Shown here piece by piece: positions 9,543 through 19,351 of a DNA stretch of 64,000 nt. Below the pieces are notes generated by a model. The model ran no database searches and was not told the DNA's origin. It saw only the letters and a list, made by a program, of their open reading frames with translations. Location of the stretch: contig NZ_WUMO01000002.1 of NCBI RefSeq assembly GCF_009826975.1, forward strand, positions 496,001-560,000. The letters run 5' to 3'. Made by a program: the position numbers and the translations under genes. The stretch's first letter is position 1; each line of letters opens with the position of its first letter. This DNA comes from Flavobacterium sp. HBTb2-11-1 (lineage in GTDB: Bacteria > Bacteroidota > Bacteroidia > Flavobacteriales > Flavobacteriaceae).

Positions 9543-9558
9543 GACAAAGATTAAACCA
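9543..9558 (-). promoter_or_regulatory. Sigma-54-like promoter P1 (gene 8669-9505)
   Basis: Read leftward the element is TGGTTTAATCTTTGTC, with GG and GT separated by exactly 10 nt, matching -24/-12 geometry. The -12 has GT rather than the usual GC. The expected start is about 27 nt before the ATG. A palindrome-like UAS begins 66 nt upstream of the GG. Confidence 0.55.
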
Positions 9559-9611
9559 AAACGCAGAGCCTTTAAAATAAAGGATTTACTAGAGTTTTTT
9601 TTGCTTGAACT

Positions 9612-9627
9612 TATGATATTTCAAGAA
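9612..9627 (-). promoter_or_regulatory. Upstream activator site for P1
   Basis: Read leftward, TTGAAATATCATAA matches the core GAAATATC found upstream of 35899. It is a degenerate member of the CGAWATATCG set and lies within 40 nt of the UAS of the divergent promoter P2, so the two could be shared. Confidence 0.45.
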
Positions 9628-9641
9628 TCAAAACTTGTTTT

Positions 9642-9656
9642 TAACGATATATAATA
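9642..9656 (+). promoter_or_regulatory. Upstream activator site for P2
   Basis: TAACGATATATAATA, a near-palindrome with the CGATATAT core. The C of CGATATAT is 66 nt before the GG of the -24 element at 9711. Confidence 0.5.
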
Positions 9657-9709
9657 ATTCTGACGCGAGCTGTTCTAACAATGCTTTTATAATCAATACT
9701 TTATAAAAA

Positions 9710-9725
9710 AGGCATTCCTTTTGTT
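9710..9725 (+). promoter_or_regulatory. Sigma-54-like promoter P2 (gene 9771-10559)
   Basis: AGGCATTCCTTTTGTT has GG and GT separated by 10 nt. It resembles TGGCATGTTAATTGTT upstream of the paralogous hydrolase at 15514. The expected leader to the ATG is about 35 nt. Confidence 0.55.
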
Positions 9726-9770
9726 TTTCAAACTGTATTACTTTTCTGAAACTAACCTAATAGCTTCGAT

Positions 9771-10559
9771 ATGACGTATTTATCTAATAAAAAAACCATT
9801 ATGTTTATTACTGGAGCATTTGTGAGCCATACTTGCTGGAAAGAATGGATTGTTTTTTTTGAAAGTAAAGGGTATAAAACTGTAGCACCGCCTTGGCCAC
9901 ACAAAAATGAACTACCTCCTGCCTTAAGACAAACGCATCCTAATTCAAAAATTGCTTTAAACAGTTTGAATATTATATTGGATTACTACATCGAAATTAT
10001 GGATAAACTTCCTGAAAAGCCTATTCTAATAGGCCATTCTTACGGAGGTCTTCTCGCTCAATTGCTCATTCAGAAAGAATTGGGTTCTGCTGGAATCTGC
10101 ATCAACTCTATTCCTCCTTACAATGCATTTCATTTTCATTTTTCTTTCTACAAAACCATTTGGGACCTATCAGACATTTTCAGTTCAGGAGCCAAAACTT
10201 GCCTATTGCCTTTTAAAAAATGGCAGCACTATTTTGGCAGCCAAATGGCTTTTGAAGAACAAAAAGAAACTTACGAAGCATTATTAATTCCGGAGTCAAA
10301 ATTAATAATGCGTGATATTTTTACGAAAACAGGGAAAATCGATTTTAAGAAGAAGCACGAGCCTCTTTTGTTTATATCCGGTTCAGAAGACGCTTTTACG
10401 CCTGCTGCTCTCAATTATGCGAACTTTATAAAATACAAAAATCTGCACTCTATAACTTGTTATAAAGAATTTCAAAATTCAAATCATTTGAGCATAAATC
10501 AGGAAAACTGGGAAACTATTGCTGAGTTTATAGCAAATTGGCTAATGAAAGCTACTTAA
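9771..10559 (+). CDS. Alpha/beta hydrolase (paralogue of 15514-16284)
   Basis: A 262-residue hydrolase of the salicylate-esterase/EstC-like type. The nucleophile elbow GHSYGG gives Ser90; the acid is in SGSEDAF and the histidine in NSNHLSI near the C-terminus. It aligns along its length with 15514-16284 (shared W-K/A-EW, LPEKP, GHS, PP, KKxHEPxLF and the terminal ANW/LNW). The two paralogues flank the sigma-54 regulator and histidine kinase genes, and both have similar sigma-54-like promoters. Substrate unknown. An internal Met at residue 11 is an alternative start. Confidence 0.88.
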   Translation: MTYLSNKKTIMFITGAFVSHTCWKEWIVFFESKGYKTVAPPWPHKNELPPALRQTHPNSKIALNSLNIILDYYIEIMDKLPEKPILIGHSYGGLLAQLLIQKELGSAGICINSIPPYNAFHFHFSFYKTIWDLSDIFSSGAKTCLLPFKKWQHYFGSQMAFEEQKETYEALLIPESKLIMRDIFTKTGKIDFKKKHEPLLFISGSEDAFTPAALNYANFIKYKNLHSITCYKEFQNSNHLSINQENWETIAEFIANWLMKAT

Positions 10560-10572
10560 CATTACTAATCAC

Positions 10573-10662
10573 TTTAAACGCATAGAAACATAGTTTAATC
10601 AAACGTTCTTCTTGCTATTTTTTACGCATAGAACCTAAATTCTATGCTTCTATGTGTTTATT
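10573..10662. repeat. CATAGAAACATAG inverted repeat, copy 1
   Basis: The left arm (cgcatagaaacatag) and right arm (ctatgcttctatgtg) are opposed across about 50 nt. This is a degenerate member of a family also seen at 31669, 40232 and 43391. It lies between convergent genes and may act as a terminator. Confidence 0.65.
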
Positions 10663-10676
10663 TTTTAAAATATGAC

Positions 10677-12650
10677 TTAAATAATCCCTTTCTTAATCTC
10701 CAGCTTTTTGATTTTAGAATTCAATGTTGACGGATGAATATCTAAAATTTCGGCTGCACCGCCAGATCCAGAAATTTTTCCGTTGCACTTTTTAAGAATG
10801 TAAAGAATATAATCTCTTTCGTTTTCTAATATTGTTTTTATCGAAAATGATTCAGCTGGCTGTTCAGGATGCATTTTGGCAGACATCGAAAGTTCGATTT
10901 CCTTGATCGTGTTTCCTTCTGTCAACAGGATGGCACGCTGGATAACATGTTCAAGCTCACGAATATTTCCCGGCCAATTGTAATTCATTATCTGCTGCAT
11001 GGCAGAATCGGAAAGGACTGGTGTTTTTCTGCCCATTTTATCACTGTAAATGGCTATAAAATGATTGGCTAAATCTGGAATATCTTCTTTTCTCTTTTTT
11101 AGCGGCGGAACCATAATTGGGAAAACATGCAGACGATAATACAAATCCATTCTAAATCTTCCCGCTGCCACTTCTTCTTCGAGATTTTTGTTGGTTGCCG
11201 CAATAATTCTGACATCAATTTTCATAGGAGAAGTACCGCCAACGCGCTCAATTTCCCTTTCCTGCAAAACACGCAGCAATTTGACCTGAAGTTCTAGAGA
11301 CATCTCTCCTACTTCGTCCAGAAAAATAGTGCCTCCATCCGCCAGTTCAAATTTACCGATACGTTTATCCAAAGCACCCGTAAAAGCGCCTTTTTCGTGG
11401 CCAAAAAGCAATGATTCGGCAAGATTTTCAGGAATTGCTCCACAATTGATAATAACCAGAGGCTTATCTTTTCTGGGAGACAAAGCATGAATGCTCTGGG
11501 CTATTTTTTCTTTTCCTGTACCGCTTTCGCCAAGAACCAGCACCGAAGTATCGGAAGGGGCTACTTTTCGAATATAATTAAAAACAGAATTCATTTGCGA
11601 ACTATTGCCAATAATGCCTTCAAAGCCTTCTTGGGTGCTGACAGGTTTAGCGTTTTTGGCTTCAGCTTTTTTCGGAGCCAGGCTAAATTGTTCTTTCGAA
11701 TAGATTTTTGCTATAAACTGCCCGAATATAGGTTCGAGTGAAGTCAAAATTCGGAGATGTTCCTGAGAATACACATTCAGGTTACGGCTGTAAAAAGTAA
11801 AATGATAACTCTGGATTGCCGCAATCGAAAGCGGAAAAACTAAATAGGATTTTATTCCGAAATTATGAGCAATCAGAGCTTTTATTGGCGCTTCCTGAAG
11901 GTTGTTTATCAGCGCTTCTTCGCTATAGATAATCGGCTCTAGATCTATTTTTGATTTCTTGTACGTTTCATTTATTTCTCTCTCAGACAATTCTGTTATT
12001 TGAACAAGTTTCTGCAGGTTAACGATCTGATACTGATCGATATTTCTGCGGACAATTCCGAGATTATCATAATGTGTACTGGCCACAAAACCAGTCTCTA
12101 AATAATCGAAAGGAATAAAAGTCTGAACTGCTTTTGCAAAAGCCAATAAAGCCTCTTCTTTCTTTACATTTGAATTTATGATCTCTGAAATTGCTTTTTG
12201 AAGCTGAAATTGCTGTCTCAACTGGCTTTCTAAACTATATTGCTGACGATAAAAAGCGATTTCGAGAGTGGTGAGAACATCTTGCTCTCTAAATGGTTTT
12301 ACAATAAATCCGTAGGGTTGTGTTGTTTTTGCTTCGTCTAAAATACTTTTGCTGGAATTGGCCGAAATAAATATAAAACCGATATATTTTTCTTTAAGAA
12401 TATGTGCTAGCTCTATACCATCCTGCTTGCCTTTGAGCATAATGTCCAAAAAAACAAGATCCGGTTTTTCAATCTCAATCTGTTCCAAAGCCTGCTCTAC
12501 CGATCTTGCAATTCCTGTAACTTCATAACTGGCTTTTTCAAGAATAAGCTGTAAATCGTGCGCTTCAATAAACTGATCTTCAACAATTAAAATTCGCTTT
12601 TTTAATGCTGAAATCGCAGCTTCATTTCCGTTATCGGCAGACTTTTTCAT
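10677..12650 (-). CDS. Sigma-54-dependent response regulator with GAF domain
   Basis: An NtrC-like activator of 657 residues. Domains in order: receiver (about 18-135, phospho-acceptor Asp69 in FLDIML, Lys118 in VKPF); GAF-like region (about 150-315); AAA+ domain with Walker A GESGTGKE (374-381) and the sigma-54 contact loop GAFTGA (421-426); Fis-type helix-turn-helix near 615-655 ([21 protein letters not shown]). It is divergent from the TPR histidine kinase at 12855, so the two probably form a two-component system. Its best candidate targets are six promoters in this window with -24/-12-like elements and a CGAWATATCG-like upstream site. That link is inferred. Confidence 0.95.
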   Translation of the reverse strand: MKKSADNGNEAAISALKKRILIVEDQFIEAHDLQLILEKASYEVTGIARSVEQALEQIEIEKPDLVFLDIMLKGKQDGIELAHILKEKYIGFIFISANSSKSILDEAKTTQPYGFIVKPFREQDVLTTLEIAFYRQQYSLESQLRQQFQLQKAISEIINSNVKKEEALLAFAKAVQTFIPFDYLETGFVASTHYDNLGIVRRNIDQYQIVNLQKLVQITELSEREINETYKKSKIDLEPIIYSEEALINNLQEAPIKALIAHNFGIKSYLVFPLSIAAIQSYHFTFYSRNLNVYSQEHLRILTSLEPIFGQFIAKIYSKEQFSLAPKKAEAKNAKPVSTQEGFEGIIGNSSQMNSVFNYIRKVAPSDTSVLVLGESGTGKEKIAQSIHALSPRKDKPLVIINCGAIPENLAESLLFGHEKGAFTGALDKRIGKFELADGGTIFLDEVGEMSLELQVKLLRVLQEREIERVGGTSPMKIDVRIIAATNKNLEEEVAAGRFRMDLYYRLHVFPIMVPPLKKRKEDIPDLANHFIAIYSDKMGRKTPVLSDSAMQQIMNYNWPGNIRELEHVIQRAILLTEGNTIKEIELSMSAKMHPEQPAESFSIKTILENERDYILYILKKCNGKISGSGGAAEILDIHPSTLNSKIKKLEIKKGII

Positions 12651-12809
12651 AAGTGGGTAAATTTTGTCCTACATAACACTTAATTCATTGATACAAAAAT
12701 AGTTAATTATCATAATTAAAATTAAGCGTTTCCAAATTTAGTTAAATAAAAATCATATTTTACCATAATTTTCCCGTTATTTTGCAAACCAAACTCAATT
12801 GTTTCTCTT

Positions 12810-12817
12810 TATATTTG
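12810..12817 (+). promoter_or_regulatory. Possible -7 box of the histidine kinase gene
   Basis: TATATTTG fits the Bacteroidota consensus TAnnTTTG, 38 nt before the ATG. A TTTG at 12781-12784 could be the -33 element, but the 25-nt gap is longer than usual. Confidence 0.4.
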
Positions 12818-12854
12818 TTAATCAAAAACTTACTATTTAATCCCAATCAAATTG

Positions 12855-15290
12855 ATGAAGCTGCTGTATCCTTTTTGTCTTCTATTCCTTATCGCAATTA
12901 ACTCTGAAGCGCAAAATCATCCTGCTACAGCGGGCTATGATTTAAAAAAGAAACGTTTGCTTATACAGACTTGCTCTTCTTATCTGTATAATTCAAATCA
13001 AGGATCAATAGACGCCGACAGTGCGGTAGTTCTAGCCTGCAAGGCCTATAAACTGCCTGTTTCTTTAGCCTATGACGAAGGATTTAATGATGGTTCTTAT
13101 TTGGTTGGAAAAGACTTAATTGAAAAAGGCAATATCGATGGCGCTAAAAAACTTTTTCTAAAATCAAAAGGTGTAAACAAAACAAAACTAGCGCTGCAAT
13201 TGGGGATTTTTTATCTGTTTAAGCCCTTTATCAAACCAGATGATATCAAAAATGCGCATTATTATATAACAGAAGCAGTAAAAATCAGCAATCAGCTAAA
13301 AATTCAAAAATGGCAGCATGAGAGTTTGATGCTTCTGGGAAAGTTCTATTTCCAGATCAACAATTATCCTGAAAGCAAAAAATGCTTTTCGCAAGTAGTA
13401 AACGAATGCCGAAAACAAAACGACAAAGCTGCTCTAGCAGACGCCTTATTCTATCAGGCAACAAATCAATATGATTTGGATCCCGAAAAAGAAAAAATAC
13501 TGAAAGAAGCCGAAGCTTTATACAAAAACCTAGGCTTTGAAGAAAAAAGAATAATCACAAAAGCAAGGATCTGCACCATCTATTTCTGGCACGGAAAAAT
13601 AAACGATGCCAAGAAAATCTTGTATCAAAATGCTGCCGATATGCGAAAAATTGGCTTCAGGCAGCAGCAATTCGTTGAAACTACAATTGCTTATATAGAA
13701 GGCGTACAATTCAATATTAAAAACGCTCTTTATTATGCTTTAAAGAGTGTAAAAAGCATGGAGTCTACAAATGATTACACATTTGCCGATATTTTTTATA
13801 TGCGCTTAGGATTGGTGTATTTGCAAATGGGACATACAGATGAAGCCATAAAAATGTCTGAAAAAAGCATTAGATACGGACAAAATATTTTTAGCAGCGG
13901 CTCATGGTATAAGAGTTTTATGACCGCCACTGCATCTTTGTCAATGAAAGGAAAAAACAAAGAAGCCATAGCATACATGAATTCTATTACAAGCCATTAT
14001 CCTCCTCCAAATAAGTTTGATAACATGCTTATGAATTATGGTTACGCCAACTGCTACTGGCGCATTAAAAATTATGGCACAGCCGAAAAGTATTTTATAA
14101 AAGCGGGAGAAGCTGCAGATGGTTTAGACTCTCAGCAAACCTACAGAGATGTATGCAACACCTATTCGTCTATTGCTTTGTTTTATGCGAATCGAAAAAA
14201 CCTTCATAAAACAAAATTGTATATCGATAAGATTGATGCAATTTCAAAAAAATATAGCCAGAACTATAATTCTGAAGCGCTACAAATGTCCTTATACAAA
14301 TTAGATTCGTTGAATGGCAATTTCAAATTGGCATTAGAGCATCATAAATTGTATAAAAAAATGAGTGATTCCGTTTTAGATTATGCTAAAAACAAGCAGA
14401 TTGAAGAACTTAGATTCCAATATGAAACAGAAAATAAAGAACAGAAAATCAAATCATTAAATCAAGAGACTCGTTTACAGGAAACAGCTTTAAAAAAATC
14501 AAGATTATTGAACACCGTATCGATATCAAGTTTGGTTTTATTGATCCTTATTATTGGATTATTGTACAACAGATATCGTCTGAAACAGAAAAACAATGCC
14601 GAACTGGAACTGAAAGAAAAGGAAATCAATCAGAAAAACATCAATCTGAGACATTTGCTCGATGAAAAAGAATGGCTTTTGAAAGAAATTCATCACCGTG
14701 TAAAAAACAATCTTCAAACCGTGATAAGTCTGCTCAATTCGCAATCGGCTTATCTGGAAAATGATATGGCGTTATCAGCCATAAAAAATAGCCAACATCG
14801 TATACATTCTATGTCGCTCATTCATCAGAAATTATATAATTCTGAGAATATTTCAACCATCAATATGCCGAATTACATCAAAGAACTGGTCGAATATTTG
14901 AGAGAATCTTTTTCGCTTGGACAAAGAATCCGTTTTGAATTAAAAATTGATACTTTGGAATTGGATGTTGCCCAAGCCGTTCCCGTCGGACTTATTTTAA
15001 ACGAATCGATTACAAATTCTATAAAATATGCTTTTCCAGACAATGGTACCGGAATGATTTATATCACTTTACAGGCTACATCCGAAAACAAATACATGCT
15101 AACCATTGCAGATAATGGAGTGGGTTTTGATGCTAATATCAGCAATAAAAAAATCAATTCTTTTGGATTGAGCCTTATAAAAGGTTTAAGTGACGACTTG
15201 GATGCCACTTTTTCTATGGAAAACAATAATGGAACGATTCTTAAAATTGAATTTTCAAAGGAATTTCCAATCAATGAAAAAAGAAGGTAA
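12855..15290 (+). CDS. TPR sensor histidine kinase, HisKA_2 type
   Basis: An 811-residue sensor. The start is the ATG at 12855; a TTG one codon earlier is less likely. Order: signal peptide (about 1-20), periplasmic TPR-like helical repeats (about 60-480), coiled coil, a transmembrane helix near 553-572 (ISSLVLLILIIGLLY), then a HisKA_2 phospho-acceptor domain (HHRVKNNLQTVISLL, about 612) and an HATPase domain with N (LNESITNS), G1 (DNGVGFD) and G2 (GLSLIKGL) boxes. It faces the sigma-54 response regulator gene across about 200 nt and is its likely phosphodonor. The signal sensed by the TPR region is unknown. Confidence 0.93.
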   Translation: MKLLYPFCLLFLIAINSEAQNHPATAGYDLKKKRLLIQTCSSYLYNSNQGSIDADSAVVLACKAYKLPVSLAYDEGFNDGSYLVGKDLIEKGNIDGAKKLFLKSKGVNKTKLALQLGIFYLFKPFIKPDDIKNAHYYITEAVKISNQLKIQKWQHESLMLLGKFYFQINNYPESKKCFSQVVNECRKQNDKAALADALFYQATNQYDLDPEKEKILKEAEALYKNLGFEEKRIITKARICTIYFWHGKINDAKKILYQNAADMRKIGFRQQQFVETTIAYIEGVQFNIKNALYYALKSVKSMESTNDYTFADIFYMRLGLVYLQMGHTDEAIKMSEKSIRYGQNIFSSGSWYKSFMTATASLSMKGKNKEAIAYMNSITSHYPPPNKFDNMLMNYGYANCYWRIKNYGTAEKYFIKAGEAADGLDSQQTYRDVCNTYSSIALFYANRKNLHKTKLYIDKIDAISKKYSQNYNSEALQMSLYKLDSLNGNFKLALEHHKLYKKMSDSVLDYAKNKQIEELRFQYETENKEQKIKSLNQETRLQETALKKSRLLNTVSISSLVLLILIIGLLYNRYRLKQKNNAELELKEKEINQKNINLRHLLDEKEWLLKEIHHRVKNNLQTVISLLNSQSAYLENDMALSAIKNSQHRIHSMSLIHQKLYNSENISTINMPNYIKELVEYLRESFSLGQRIRFELKIDTLELDVAQAVPVGLILNESITNSIKYAFPDNGTGMIYITLQATSENKYMLTIADNGVGFDANISNKKINSFGLSLIKGLSDDLDATFSMENNNGTILKIEFSKEFPINEKRR

Positions 15291-15344
15291 TTTGAATAGT
15301 CCTATATTGATTTTATAGCGAAATCTCACTAATCTAAATCTGTT

Positions 15345-15358
15345 TAGCGATATATAGC
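15345..15358 (+). promoter_or_regulatory. Upstream activator site for P3
   Basis: TAGCGATATATAGC. The C of CGATATAT (15348) is 68 nt before the -24 GG. Additional half-site-like AGCGA copies occur at 15317, 15377 and 15400, suggesting a cluster of activator contacts. Confidence 0.5.
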
Positions 15359-15414
15359 ACTTATAAACAAACAAATAGCGATTAAAAGCCATATTATTAA
15401 GCGATGTTTTGGCA

Positions 15415-15430
15415 TGGCATGTTAATTGTT
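15415..15430 (+). promoter_or_regulatory. Sigma-54-like promoter P3 (gene 15514-16284)
   Basis: TGGCATGTTAATTGTT matches the -24/-12 consensus TGGCAC-N5-TTGC closely (GG-N10-GT). It shares GGCAYGTTAATTG with the element at 35618 upstream of another alpha/beta hydrolase. Confidence 0.6.
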
Positions 15431-15513
15431 TTTTTTTGAGGGAAGTTTAATTTTTTCTAAAATTCCAAAACGAGAAATCCTCAAAGAAATTCTAACATTA
15501 ATCAAATAAAATC

Positions 15514-16284
15514 ATGTCAAAATCAAAAACAATTGTACTTATTCACGGAAATTTTGTCAATGAGAAAACTTGGGCAGAATGGAAAAAGCACTATGAACAG
15601 AAAGGATACACGGTTTATACTCCCGCAAATCCTGGACACGATGGAAATCCTGCCGACTTAAGAGCAAAAGTTCATCCCGATCTTATCAAAACCGGATTTA
15701 TAGATATTGTCAATAACATCAGCAGATTAATAGATACTTTACCCGAAAAGCCTTTGGTGATTGGGCATTCAATGGCTGGTATGGCGACATTAAAATTGGT
15801 CGAACTAGGTAAAGCAGCGGCTGGCGTGAGCATTGACGGAGCGCCTCCAAAAAATGTATTTCCGCCGTTTCAAACTTTAAAGACTGTAATTCCTGCTTTT
15901 GGCTTTTTTTCTTCTTCCAAATATTTTATGGGAAGCCGAAAATGGTACGATTATGCCTTTTTTAACACCATACCTGAAGCACAAAAAAGTATTGCTTTTG
16001 AGAAATTTGCTGTGCCAGAAAGTTATAAAGTAAGCCGAGAATTGGTTTTGAATTCTTTCTCCAATATCAATTTTAAAAAACCGCATGAACCTATTCTATT
16101 TGTTGGCGGCGGAAGTGATCATATTTTTCCACCTAACTTAACAGAAACAATTGCCAGTAGATATAAAGAAAATGCAGGACGAGTGGACCTTAAAATATTT
16201 GATGGCAAAAGCCATTTTATCTGTGGAGAACCTGGCTGGGAAAGTGTAGCCGATTATATTTTAAATTGGTACGAAAACCTATAA
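15514..16284 (+). CDS. Alpha/beta hydrolase (paralogue of 9771-10559)
   Basis: A 256-residue hydrolase. The oxyanion region IHGNFVNEKTW opens the fold, the nucleophile elbow GHSMAG gives Ser86, the acid is in GGSDHIF and the His in GKSHFICGEPGW. This is the layout of plant methylesterase/EstC-like hydrolases. It is a monocistronic gene with its own terminator, next to the histidine kinase, and has a sigma-54-like promoter about 85 nt upstream. Substrate not determinable. The mirror-image position of its paralogue on the other side of the two-component genes suggests duplication around the regulator. Confidence 0.9.
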   Translation: MSKSKTIVLIHGNFVNEKTWAEWKKHYEQKGYTVYTPANPGHDGNPADLRAKVHPDLIKTGFIDIVNNISRLIDTLPEKPLVIGHSMAGMATLKLVELGKAAAGVSIDGAPPKNVFPPFQTLKTVIPAFGFFSSSKYFMGSRKWYDYAFFNTIPEAQKSIAFEKFAVPESYKVSRELVLNSFSNINFKKPHEPILFVGGGSDHIFPPNLTETIASRYKENAGRVDLKIFDGKSHFICGEPGWESVADYILNWYENL

Positions 16285-16307
16285 AAAAATTGTAATTGAA
16301 AATAAAA

Positions 16308-16340
16308 GCCCTGTAGCAAAATATGATACAGGGCTTTTTT
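16308..16340 (+). terminator. Intrinsic terminator after 15514-16284
   Basis: GCCCTGTA pairs with the GATACAGGGC side (imperfect at the loop) and is followed by TTTTTT. Confidence 0.85.
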
Positions 16341-16496
16341 AAAATCAAAAAAATATTCATTCCGTAGGAATATTGATTACTGTTATTTCAGTCAACAACA
16401 TCTGCTAAATTCTAATTCGTTTATATTGTATTTATTATTAATTTAGAACTTGCTATAAATCAGTTAATTTACTTCTAAATTACAACAAAAAGCGAT

Positions 16497-17315
16497 ATGC
16501 AGATTTTACCGTCAGCCAGTTTAGCGCCGTTTATAAAAAATTATACTATTGTTACAATCGAAAAAGATCTCGACAACGAAGTTTTTTATCCAAGCGGATA
16601 TGTCGATTTGATTATAAATATTTCTGGAGGATTTGCAGCTATTATTATTAACGGAAAACAAAAAGATACTCCTGCAATAGAATTATTGGGACATCTTACG
16701 CTTCCAACACGTCTTTCTGTAGCAAAAGGAACATCCGTACTAATAGCAAGAATTTATCCGCATGCCAGCGCACTGTTTTTTTCAGATCCTCTATCAGAAT
16801 TTACCAATTATGCCACCGATATGTATGATGTTGCTTTGGGAGAAAATAGGGATTTGTATGACCAGATCATGGAAAGGAACGATTTATTGTCTAAAATAAG
16901 TGTTTTAGAAACGTACTTTCTTAAAAAATTAAAGAAAAATGAAACTAGATTAAAAAAAGTTTCAATAGTTCAGAATCTGAGTCAGGAGCTTTTTCGACAT
17001 CATAAGCAATTGGATTTACCTTTCCTTGCCCACCATTCAGGATTATCAGAAAGGTATATCCAAAAACTTTATTTGTCTAATATTGGCATAAGTCCTGCTG
17101 CTTTTACCTCTGTAGTCCGATTTAATAAAAGTCTGGATTTAGTACTCAACACAACAGAATCATTGACGACTATAGCTTACGATAATGGCTATTATGACCA
17201 ATCTCATTTTATTAAAGAGTTTAAGAAGTTTACTGGCATTACGCCATCTGCATCCAGAAATTCGATGCTAAAAAACGATACCAATTTACAGCATGCAGTT
17301 AACATTGGTTTTTAG
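16497..17315 (+). CDS. AraC-family transcriptional regulator
   Basis: A 272-residue regulator. The N-terminal half (about 1-140), with PSASLAPFIKNYTIV and YPSGYVDLIINISGG, resembles the DUF6597 sensor domain. The C-terminal half carries the two AraC helix-turn-helix motifs, ending in YDQSHFIKEFKKFTGITPSASR (about 230-255). It converges on a small NTF2-like gene and overlaps its 3' end by 4 nt. Targets are unknown; the ligand domain has no recognised effector. Confidence 0.9.
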   Translation: MQILPSASLAPFIKNYTIVTIEKDLDNEVFYPSGYVDLIINISGGFAAIIINGKQKDTPAIELLGHLTLPTRLSVAKGTSVLIARIYPHASALFFSDPLSEFTNYATDMYDVALGENRDLYDQIMERNDLLSKISVLETYFLKKLKKNETRLKKVSIVQNLSQELFRHHKQLDLPFLAHHSGLSERYIQKLYLSNIGISPAAFTSVVRFNKSLDLVLNTTESLTTIAYDNGYYDQSHFIKEFKKFTGITPSASRNSMLKNDTNLQHAVNIGF

Positions 17316-17764
17316 CCTTGTTTTGCAGGATGATTGCTGCTAAACATATCACGATGCATTTTCCAGCCATCTTTGGTTTTCTTCCAAATCACGATTACTT
17401 TTCCGTCATCTAGTTTTTTACCATTCATATCAGTCATTTCATAAAAACTTTCTTCAGTAACGGCTGTTTTTGCGTCTCCATAAAGATGCTGGATTGTGAA
17501 TATAACATGCACTTGAGGTCCGCCTCTAAAAAAGGAATCAATTTGTTTTGCTCCGCATTTTGGCTCTCCATTTGGCGGAAATAGACAAGCATCATCCGTA
17601 TATCTTGCAACAATAGAACCATCGTTCTTGTTGGTAAAGTCGGAGAACGTTTTGTTACTGGCTTCAATAATTTTTTTTACCTCTTTTAAAGCAGGATCTG
17701 TGGTTTGGGCATTACACCAAAAAGTAAGCATCATGAATGTGCTTAAAATGATTTTTGTTTTCAT
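17312..17764 (-). CDS. Secreted NTF2/SnoaL-like protein
   Basis: A 150-residue protein with a signal peptide (cleavage near WCNAQ, residue 20). The mature part has the cone-shaped NTF2/DUF4440 pattern: an N-terminal helix (VKKIIEASNKTFSDF), a short D-D/P motif (YTDDACLFPPNGEP) and C-terminal strands with VIVIWKKTKDGWKMHRDMF. Such proteins act as small ligand-binding or unknown enzymes, so no activity is assigned. It is convergent with the AraC gene and separated from SusD by a strong terminator. Confidence 0.8.
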   Translation of the reverse strand: MKTKIILSTFMMLTFWCNAQTTDPALKEVKKIIEASNKTFSDFTNKNDGSIVARYTDDACLFPPNGEPKCGAKQIDSFFRGGPQVHVIFTIQHLYGDAKTAVTEESFYEMTDMNGKKLDDGKVIVIWKKTKDGWKMHRDMFSSNHPAKQG

Positions 17765-17852
17765 GGTTTATATATTTTTTTACAAAGAAAATTATTCTAC
17801 TAGCCCAAAAATTGTAAAATAACGAACAACTTTATCATAATTGAAAACAATG

Positions 17853-17890
17853 CAAAAACCCCGCATCAAAGTTTGATACGGGGCTTTTTT
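17853..17890. terminator. Bidirectional terminator, end of susCD-like operon
   Basis: CCCCGCATCAAAG / CTTTGATACGGGG-type hairpin (17859-17883), flanked by A-run and T-run. It terminates the leftward SusC/SusD unit. Confidence 0.9.
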
Positions 17891-17914
17891 GATGAAATTT
17901 ATTAAAATTCAGAT

Positions 17915-19339
17915 TTATTTCACATCAAACCATAATTTGGTTGTCAATAAATCTTTTCCTTGATCTGCAACAGCAGCTTGATAACTTGCTCCATTAAGAG
18001 ATTGTTCTGTACCCGGATAGAAAAGACGTGAAGGAATTTTTCCGTCCAAAACAGTTGCTGGACCAGCTGTCAAGACAGGATAATCCAATCTTCTCCATTC
18101 TGTAAATGCATCAAGACCTTGTCCGAAGAAAGCAATCCATTTTTGTGTACCGATTGATTTAGCATAGTTTGAAGCATCATATTTCACGCTTGCCTGATTC
18201 AAATACGTTGAAATAGTTGTAGCATTTGTAATTCCAAATTGATTGAAAGACGCTGTAATAGCATTTTTATAATATTGCTCTGCATCTCCAGAAATATATC
18301 CTCTTGCCGCAGCTTCTGCCAAGTTAAACAAAGTTTCAGAGTAAGAAGCAATTACAGCAGGCGAAGCCGATGTAAGGAAATAAGTTCCTGGTTTTGATGT
18401 TTTTGCAAAACCTTGGCTGTTGGCATCACTATTTGATAATCCATTAGCACCACCAACATATTTTCCTACGCTTGCATCTGATGGCAATTGTGCAAATACT
18501 GGCAAACGCGGATCAGATAATGCATATAATTGATCAACCATAGTTTTTGAAATACGGAAATCGTCTCTCGTTTCAAACCAAGCCGAAGCTGGATTCTGCT
18601 GTGGTGAGCTAGTGTAAGTGAACTTAAATGTTTCACTTTCGCTGCTGATTAGTCCTGCAGCGTCACTTGTCGCGTCAATCGCTGCTTGTTTCGCCAAAAC
18701 AGGTTCTCTGTCTGAAATTCTTAAAGCAATTCTCAAACGAAGTGAATTCACAAATTTTTTCCATTTTGCTATATCGCCTTTATAAACCAAATCTCCTGTT
18801 ACAGAACCGTTTGCTGAGTTTAATAAAGATTGTGCTTGTTTCAAATCTTCAAGCAATCCTGTATAAACTTCTTTTTGAGTATTATACGCTGGCGTTACTT
18901 TTTGACCTGCTTCTTTGTACGGAATACTTCCGTAAGCATCTGTCAGCAATAAAAATGTCCACGAACGTAGCGATAAGGCAATTCCTTTATAATTAGAATT
19001 AGCCTGTGCATCTGGAAACTTTATAATTGTGTTCAAATCTGTAATTAGAGTTGAATATCCTTTATCCCACAATGAAGTGAAAGAAGTGTTCGAAACATCG
19101 TAACGGTCTGGTTCTGTATATTGAATTTTAGCCCAATGCTGTACAAAAAGTAATGTTGAGTTAAAGTTATTTGCATCTCCCCAATACAAATCTGCACCTT
19201 GTTTTAAAGTACCAGTCAAAAGGTACGGCGCAAGTGGCGTTTCAGTTGCATTTGGGTTTTTATTTATATCGTCAAGAGTATCACTGCAAGAGCTCAGTGT
19301 CAATGCAAACAGTATTGTATATGATAGTTTTTTTAGCAT
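17915..19339 (-). CDS. SusD/RagB-family nutrient-binding lipoprotein
   Basis: A 474-residue surface lipoprotein. The signal peptide ends at a lipobox Cys near residue 18 (LTLSSC). DDINKNPNATETPLAPYLL and the terminal LDGKIPSRLFYPGTEQSLN fit the SusD-like_2 branch. TPR-like helices scaffold the ligand site. It lies 12 nt downstream of the SusC-type receptor and would form the lid of that TonB-dependent transporter. No glycoside hydrolase or peptidase is adjacent, so the ligand (glycan or peptide) cannot be predicted. Confidence 0.93.
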   Translation of the reverse strand: MLKKLSYTILFALTLSSCSDTLDDINKNPNATETPLAPYLLTGTLKQGADLYWGDANNFNSTLLFVQHWAKIQYTEPDRYDVSNTSFTSLWDKGYSTLITDLNTIIKFPDAQANSNYKGIALSLRSWTFLLLTDAYGSIPYKEAGQKVTPAYNTQKEVYTGLLEDLKQAQSLLNSANGSVTGDLVYKGDIAKWKKFVNSLRLRIALRISDREPVLAKQAAIDATSDAAGLISSESETFKFTYTSSPQQNPASAWFETRDDFRISKTMVDQLYALSDPRLPVFAQLPSDASVGKYVGGANGLSNSDANSQGFAKTSKPGTYFLTSASPAVIASYSETLFNLAEAAARGYISGDAEQYYKNAITASFNQFGITNATTISTYLNQASVKYDASNYAKSIGTQKWIAFFGQGLDAFTEWRRLDYPVLTAGPATVLDGKIPSRLFYPGTEQSLNGASYQAAVADQGKDLLTTKLWFDVK

Positions 19340-19351
19340 GATTCCGAGTTT

